The translations under genes were made by a program, and so were the position numbers. This document shows positions 60,819 to 64,000 of a DNA stretch of 64,000 nt, piece after piece; positions within the stretch are counted from its first letter, which is position 1, and each line of letters starts with the position of its first letter. This DNA is from Brevundimonas sp. AJA228-03. GTDB taxonomy: Bacteria; Pseudomonadota; Alphaproteobacteria; Caulobacterales; Caulobacteraceae. The notes beneath the pieces were generated by a model. It was not told the DNA's origin. It ran no database searches and worked only from the letters and a program-made list of their open reading frames with translations. Location of the stretch: positions 2,733,001 through 2,797,000 of the forward strand of contig NZ_CP059297.1 in the NCBI RefSeq assembly GCF_017795885.1, given 5' to 3'.

Positions 60819-61757
60819 ATGCTCTCTAGAACCGCTGAATCCCTCTACTGGACCGGCCGCTACATGGAGCGGGCCGACTTCCTCGCGCGCATCCTGGAGG
60901 CGGCCGTGCGTCTGGCCGCCCTGCCTGCGCGTGACGGGGCCGCCGCCACGGCCTGGGCCAGCGCCATCGCCTCGGCGGGGGTGTCGCGCCAGTTCGCCGC
61001 CTCGGGCCGCACCCCGTCCGAGAAGTCGGTGCGCGAATTCCTGGCCTTCTCGCCCGACAATCCCTCTTCGATAAGGGCCTGCATCACCGCCGCGCGCACC
61101 AATGCCCGCTCGGTCCGCACCGCCCTGACCATCGAGCTGTGGGAAGCCATCAACGGAGCCTGGAACGGGCTGAACGAGTTCGGCGAGCCGTCGAAACGCG
61201 ACGACTTCGTGCGCTATCTGGAGTGGGTGAAGGGCGTCTCGCTGGCGGTCGAGGGGGCATCGTCGCGGACGATGCTGAGGAACGACGCCTACTGGTTCCT
61301 GCGGCTGGGCGGGGCGATCGAGCGGGCCGACAACACCGCGCGGCTGCTGGACGTGAAGTATCACCTGCTGCTCCCGGCCGGGGAACGCGTCGGTGGCCAG
61401 CTCGACTATTTCCAGTGGACGACCCTGCTGCGCGAGGTCTCGGCCCTGACCGCCTATCGCTGGGTCTATCGCGAGAGCGTGCGACCCTGGCTGGTCGCGG
61501 ACCTGATGGTGCTGAACCGCCAGATGCCGCGCTCGCTGGCCAGCTGCCAGGGGATGATCGTCAGCTATCTGGACCGTCTGGCCACCGACTACGGCCGTCG
61601 CGGTCCGGCCCAGCGCATCGCCTCGGCCCGGCTGACGCGGTTCAACGAGACGAATATCGAAGAGATCTTCCAGTCCGGCCTGCACGAATACATCCTGGCC
61701 TTCCTGAGCGAGAACAACGCCCTGGCTGCCGCCGTCCACGATCAGTACCTGGTGTAG
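60819..61757 (+). CDS. alpha-E domain protein
   Basis: A 312-residue all-helical protein with the family opening MLSRTAESLYWTGRYMERAD and the block RADNTARLLDVKYHLLLP. Alpha-E proteins always accompany ATP-grasp and transglutaminase genes; their activity is unknown. It begins directly after the REP-like arm and has no good ribosome-binding site outside it. It is followed by the transglutaminase gene after one base. Confidence 0.92.
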   Translation: MLSRTAESLYWTGRYMERADFLARILEAAVRLAALPARDGAAATAWASAIASAGVSRQFAASGRTPSEKSVREFLAFSPDNPSSIRACITAARTNARSVRTALTIELWEAINGAWNGLNEFGEPSKRDDFVRYLEWVKGVSLAVEGASSRTMLRNDAYWFLRLGGAIERADNTARLLDVKYHLLLPAGERVGGQLDYFQWTTLLREVSALTAYRWVYRESVRPWLVADLMVLNRQMPRSLASCQGMIVSYLDRLATDYGRRGPAQRIASARLTRFNETNIEEIFQSGLHEYILAFLSENNALAAAVHDQYLV

Positions 61758-61758
61758 G

Positions 61759-62601
61759 ATGCGCATCCGGATCGACCACGAAACCCGTTACGCCTACGAC
61801 CGCGCCGCGCGGTTCATCGTCCAGGTCCTGCGCCTGACACCGCGCTCGACCGAGGGCCAGCAGGTGCGCGACTGGCGCATCGAGACCGACGTCGACGCCC
61901 ATCTGCGCCGCTCCGAGGACTCCTTCGGCAACATCGTCCACACCCTCTATACCGAGCGCCCCACCAACGGTCTGATGGTGCGGGTGACGGGCGAGGTCGC
62001 GACCGTCGACACCGGCGGCGTCCTGCGCGGCACGCCGGAGCGTCTGTCGCCGCTGGTCTTCCTGCGCGACACCCCCCTGACCCACGCCGATGCGGCGCTC
62101 CGGGCCCTGGCGGCCGAGGTGGGCGAGGACGGCGACACCCTGACGAGGCTGCACCGGCTGATGTCCACGATCCATGGCACGGTGGCCTTCAGGGTTGGAT
62201 CGACCACGGTGGATCACACCGCCGCCGACGCCTATGCCCAGAAACAGGGCGTGTGCCAGGATCACGCGCAGATCTTCATCGCCGCCGCCCGGCGCATGGG
62301 CATTCCGGCGCGCTATGTATCGGGCCATCTGCACCGGTCCGACGGGGTCGAAAACCAGGACGCCGCCCACGCCTGGGCCGAGGCCTGGATCGAGGACCTC
62401 GGCTGGGTCGGGTTCGATGCGGCCAATGGCATCTGTCCGACCGAACACTATGTCCGCGTCGCCTGCGGCCTGGACGCGCTGGGGGCCTCGCCCATTCGCG
62501 GAACCAGCTATGGCGGCGGGCGCGAGACGATGACCGTGGCCCTGCGTGTGCGCCAGATGCAACAGACCCAGCAGCAACAGCAAAGCCAGGGCTGGTCATG
62601 A
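61759..62601 (+). CDS. transglutaminase family protein of the Anbu cluster
   Basis: A 280-residue protein with the bacterial transglutaminase N-terminal domain (RIRIDHETRYAYDRAARFIV) and core. Triad: Cys in KQGVCQDHAQIFIAAARRMG, His in AAHAWAEAWIEDLG and Asp in WVGFDAANG. It starts 1 nt after the alpha-E stop, so translation is coupled. It probably hydrolyses or transfers an amide made by the ATP-grasp partner (inference from the conserved set). The C-terminus is Gln-rich (QQTQQQQQSQ). Confidence 0.92.
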   Translation: MRIRIDHETRYAYDRAARFIVQVLRLTPRSTEGQQVRDWRIETDVDAHLRRSEDSFGNIVHTLYTERPTNGLMVRVTGEVATVDTGGVLRGTPERLSPLVFLRDTPLTHADAALRALAAEVGEDGDTLTRLHRLMSTIHGTVAFRVGSTTVDHTAADAYAQKQGVCQDHAQIFIAAARRMGIPARYVSGHLHRSDGVENQDAAHAWAEAWIEDLGWVGFDAANGICPTEHYVRVACGLDALGASPIRGTSYGGGRETMTVALRVRQMQQTQQQQQSQGWS

Positions 62602-62688
62602 TCCGTTCAGGGGTCGTCCTGTTGTTCGAATCTGTTAGCGTCGTCGCTTCTGATGAGTGGCGGTCCGGTTCGGGCCGAGTCTTCTGAT

Positions 62689-63465
62689 ATGACCTACTGC
62701 GTCGGCATGCTGGTGGATGAGGGGTTGGCGATGATCGCCGACACCCGGACGAATGCCGGTGTCGACAACATCTCGTCCTATCGAAAGCTGCATGTGACCG
62801 AGGTGCCGGGCGACCGGGTCATCGGCATCGCCACGGCCGGAAACCTGTCGGTGACCCAGACGGCCCTGGCCATGGTCGCCGAGGGCGTGCGGATGCCGGG
62901 CCACGATGTGCCCGAAACGCTGGAGACCTGCCCGACCCTGTTCCGCGCGGCCCAGCTGGTCGGCTACTGCCTGAACCAGGTCCGTCAGGACCTGCAGCCG
63001 ACGGTCGAGGCCGACGCGCTGAAGATCACCGCCTCCATGCTGCTGGGCGGCCAGGTCCGGGGTGGCAAGATGGGGCTGTATCTCATCTACGCCCAGGGCA
63101 ATTTCATCGAGTGCGGCACCGATACGCCCTACCTGCAGATCGGCGAGCTGAAATACGGCAAGCCCATTCTGGACCGCGCGCTACGCCCCGACACCCCGAT
63201 GTCAGAGGCGGTCAAGCTGGGGCTCATCAGCTTTGATTCCACCATCCGGTCGAACATCGCCGTGGGTCCGCCGTTCGACATGATCGTGATCCCGCGCGAC
63301 AGCCTGCACGGCGACCAGCGCCGGATCGAAACCGACGATCCCTATTTCAAGGACCTGGGTCGACGCTGGTCAGAGGCTCTGGCCAACGCCCACCGCGCCA
63401 TGCCCGACCCGCCGTGGATGGCCGACGCGCCCCCGCAGCGCCCCTCGATGACGGTGGTCAGCTAG
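62689..63465 (+). CDS. Anbu proteasome-like peptidase (HslV/20S-related)
   Basis: A 258-residue NTN-hydrolase. It opens MTYCVGMLVDEGLAMIADTR: after Met removal Thr is N-terminal and would be the nucleophile. Asp17 and a Lys at position 32 or so complete the proteasome-type site (counting from Thr). This fixes the start; earlier codons would block the active site. Anbu forms open-ring assemblies and occurs with ATP-grasp, alpha-E and transglutaminase genes, as here. Its substrate is unknown. Confidence 0.92.
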   Translation: MTYCVGMLVDEGLAMIADTRTNAGVDNISSYRKLHVTEVPGDRVIGIATAGNLSVTQTALAMVAEGVRMPGHDVPETLETCPTLFRAAQLVGYCLNQVRQDLQPTVEADALKITASMLLGGQVRGGKMGLYLIYAQGNFIECGTDTPYLQIGELKYGKPILDRALRPDTPMSEAVKLGLISFDSTIRSNIAVGPPFDMIVIPRDSLHGDQRRIETDDPYFKDLGRRWSEALANAHRAMPDPPWMADAPPQRPSMTVVS

Positions 63466-63488
63466 ACCCTGCGTCGATCGCCCTTGAC

Positions 63489-63516
63489 CGTTCCACTGTT
63501 ACAGCATAGTGGAACG
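63489..63516. promoter_or_regulatory. inverted repeat before the yerC-like gene
   Basis: CGTTCCACT (63489-63497) and AGTGGAACG (63508-63516) are perfect 9-bp arms around 10 bp, ending 6 bp before the ATG. It could be an operator for the TrpR-like product, or an RNA hairpin covering the GGAA ribosome-binding sequence. Confidence 0.55.
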
Positions 63517-63522
63517 CGCTCA

Positions 63523-63843
63523 ATGACCGACACCCTCCGCAACACCGCCCCGGCCCGGGCCGCAGACGACAGGGATGCGCTCTGCGACGCCTTTCTGTCG
63601 CTGAAGACGCGCGCGGAGATGGAGGCCTTCCTGTCGGACTTGTGCACCCCGGCCGAGATCCGCGCCTTCGCCGAACGCTGGGCTGTCGCCCGGCTGCTGG
63701 ATCAGAAGTCGAAATCCTATCGAGAGATCGCGATCGAGGCCGGGGCCAGTCCCACGACCGTCGTCCGCGTCGCGCGTTTCCTGCGCGAGATGCCGCATCA
63801 GGGCTATCGCCTGGTGCTGGACAGAACCCACAGATCAGCCTGA
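63523..63843 (+). CDS. YerC/YecD TrpR-like regulator
   Basis: A 106-residue protein with a TrpR-type helix-turn-helix: LCTPAEIRAFAERWAVARLL, then SYREIAIEAGASPTTVVRVA. The start at MTDTLRNT is nearest the conserved part. hisG begins 10 bp after its stop, which suggests one transcript. YerC proteins beside his genes are candidates for histidine- or tryptophan-linked repressors; the ligand is not established. Confidence 0.85.
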   Translation: MTDTLRNTAPARAADDRDALCDAFLSLKTRAEMEAFLSDLCTPAEIRAFAERWAVARLLDQKSKSYREIAIEAGASPTTVVRVARFLREMPHQGYRLVLDRTHRSA

Positions 63844-63853
63844 GTCCAACGCC

Positions 63854-64000
63854 ATGAGTACCGTCCAGGGGCGACTTCGCATCGCCGTGCAGAAATCCGG
63901 CCGTCTGGCCGACCGCAGCCTCGACCTCGTCCGGGATGCGGGCCTGCGCGTCGTGAAGGGAGCCAACGATCTGCTGTACAAGGTCGAGAACTATCCGATC
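63854..64000 (+). CDS. hisG: ATP phosphoribosyltransferase (partial, cut by window end)
   Basis: The first 49 codons only. RLRIAVQKSGRLADRSLDLV at the N-terminus matches the long, self-regulated form of HisG (as in E. coli), which catalyses the first step of histidine synthesis. The short form normally needs HisZ. The ATG is at 63854. The gene continues beyond the window. Confidence 0.88.
   Translation, partial: MSTVQGRLRIAVQKSGRLADRSLDLVRDAGLRVVKGANDLLYKVENYPI

Overview
The window is GC-rich chromosomal DNA (roughly two-thirds GC) from an alphaproteobacterium, most likely Caulobacteraceae and probably Brevundimonas. Signs are the many TonB-dependent receptors, the ATP-grasp/alpha-E/transglutaminase/Anbu cluster, yerC-like next to long-form hisG, single-gene dusA, and frequent ATGA or TTGA start/stop overlaps. 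Genus is inferred from protein character only; no rRNA or tRNA gene was found.

Layout. 0-10 kb: GcvA-like LysR regulator, DUF3617-like secreted protein, rpmB, a tandem pair of secreted M1 aminopeptidases, a PHP-domain metallohydrolase and a TonB receptor. 10-19 kb: a minus-strand run (DNA glycosylase, UPF0126 channel-like protein, HNH protein, transglutaminase), then gluQ, EamA transporter, cold-shock protein, extensin-like protein, PPK2 and uvrC. 19-31 kb: YdeI-like protein, membrane protein, vapBC, carbonic anhydrase, pgsA, GNAT plus S46 peptidase, a permease/ATPase/HlyD exporter, small proteins, and a helix-turn-helix gene that changes reading frame.

31-35 kb: dusA carries a 2.76 kb insertion bounded by near-identical 21-bp repeats. 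The insert holds a flavin amine oxidase and its divergent TetR regulator, and the displaced original dusA 5' end lies on the far side. This is the scar of a dusA-targeting integrative element that has lost its integrase.

35-42 kb is an aspartate-family amino-acid block: thrC, then leftward an aspartokinase-homoserine dehydrogenase fusion with thrB, and rightward metX-metB. The leftward operon is preceded by a threonine-rich leader peptide and a terminator (attenuation). The rightward operon is preceded by a SAM-I riboswitch. The two nutrient-sensing leaders stand back to back.

42-57 kb: a coupled minus-strand operon (alpha/beta hydrolase, spermidine-synthase-like membrane protein, Tat/lipoprotein isoaspartyl methyltransferase, PepSY membrane protein), L,D-carboxypeptidase divergent from Mpl (murein peptide recycling), two TonB receptors (one with paired iron-box-like operators, one lacking a signal peptide), ftsK, lolA and xth. 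58-64 kb: an 833-bp IS5/IS427-type element with CTAG target duplications sits about 30 bp upstream of the Anbu proteasome-like cluster; the window ends inside hisG.
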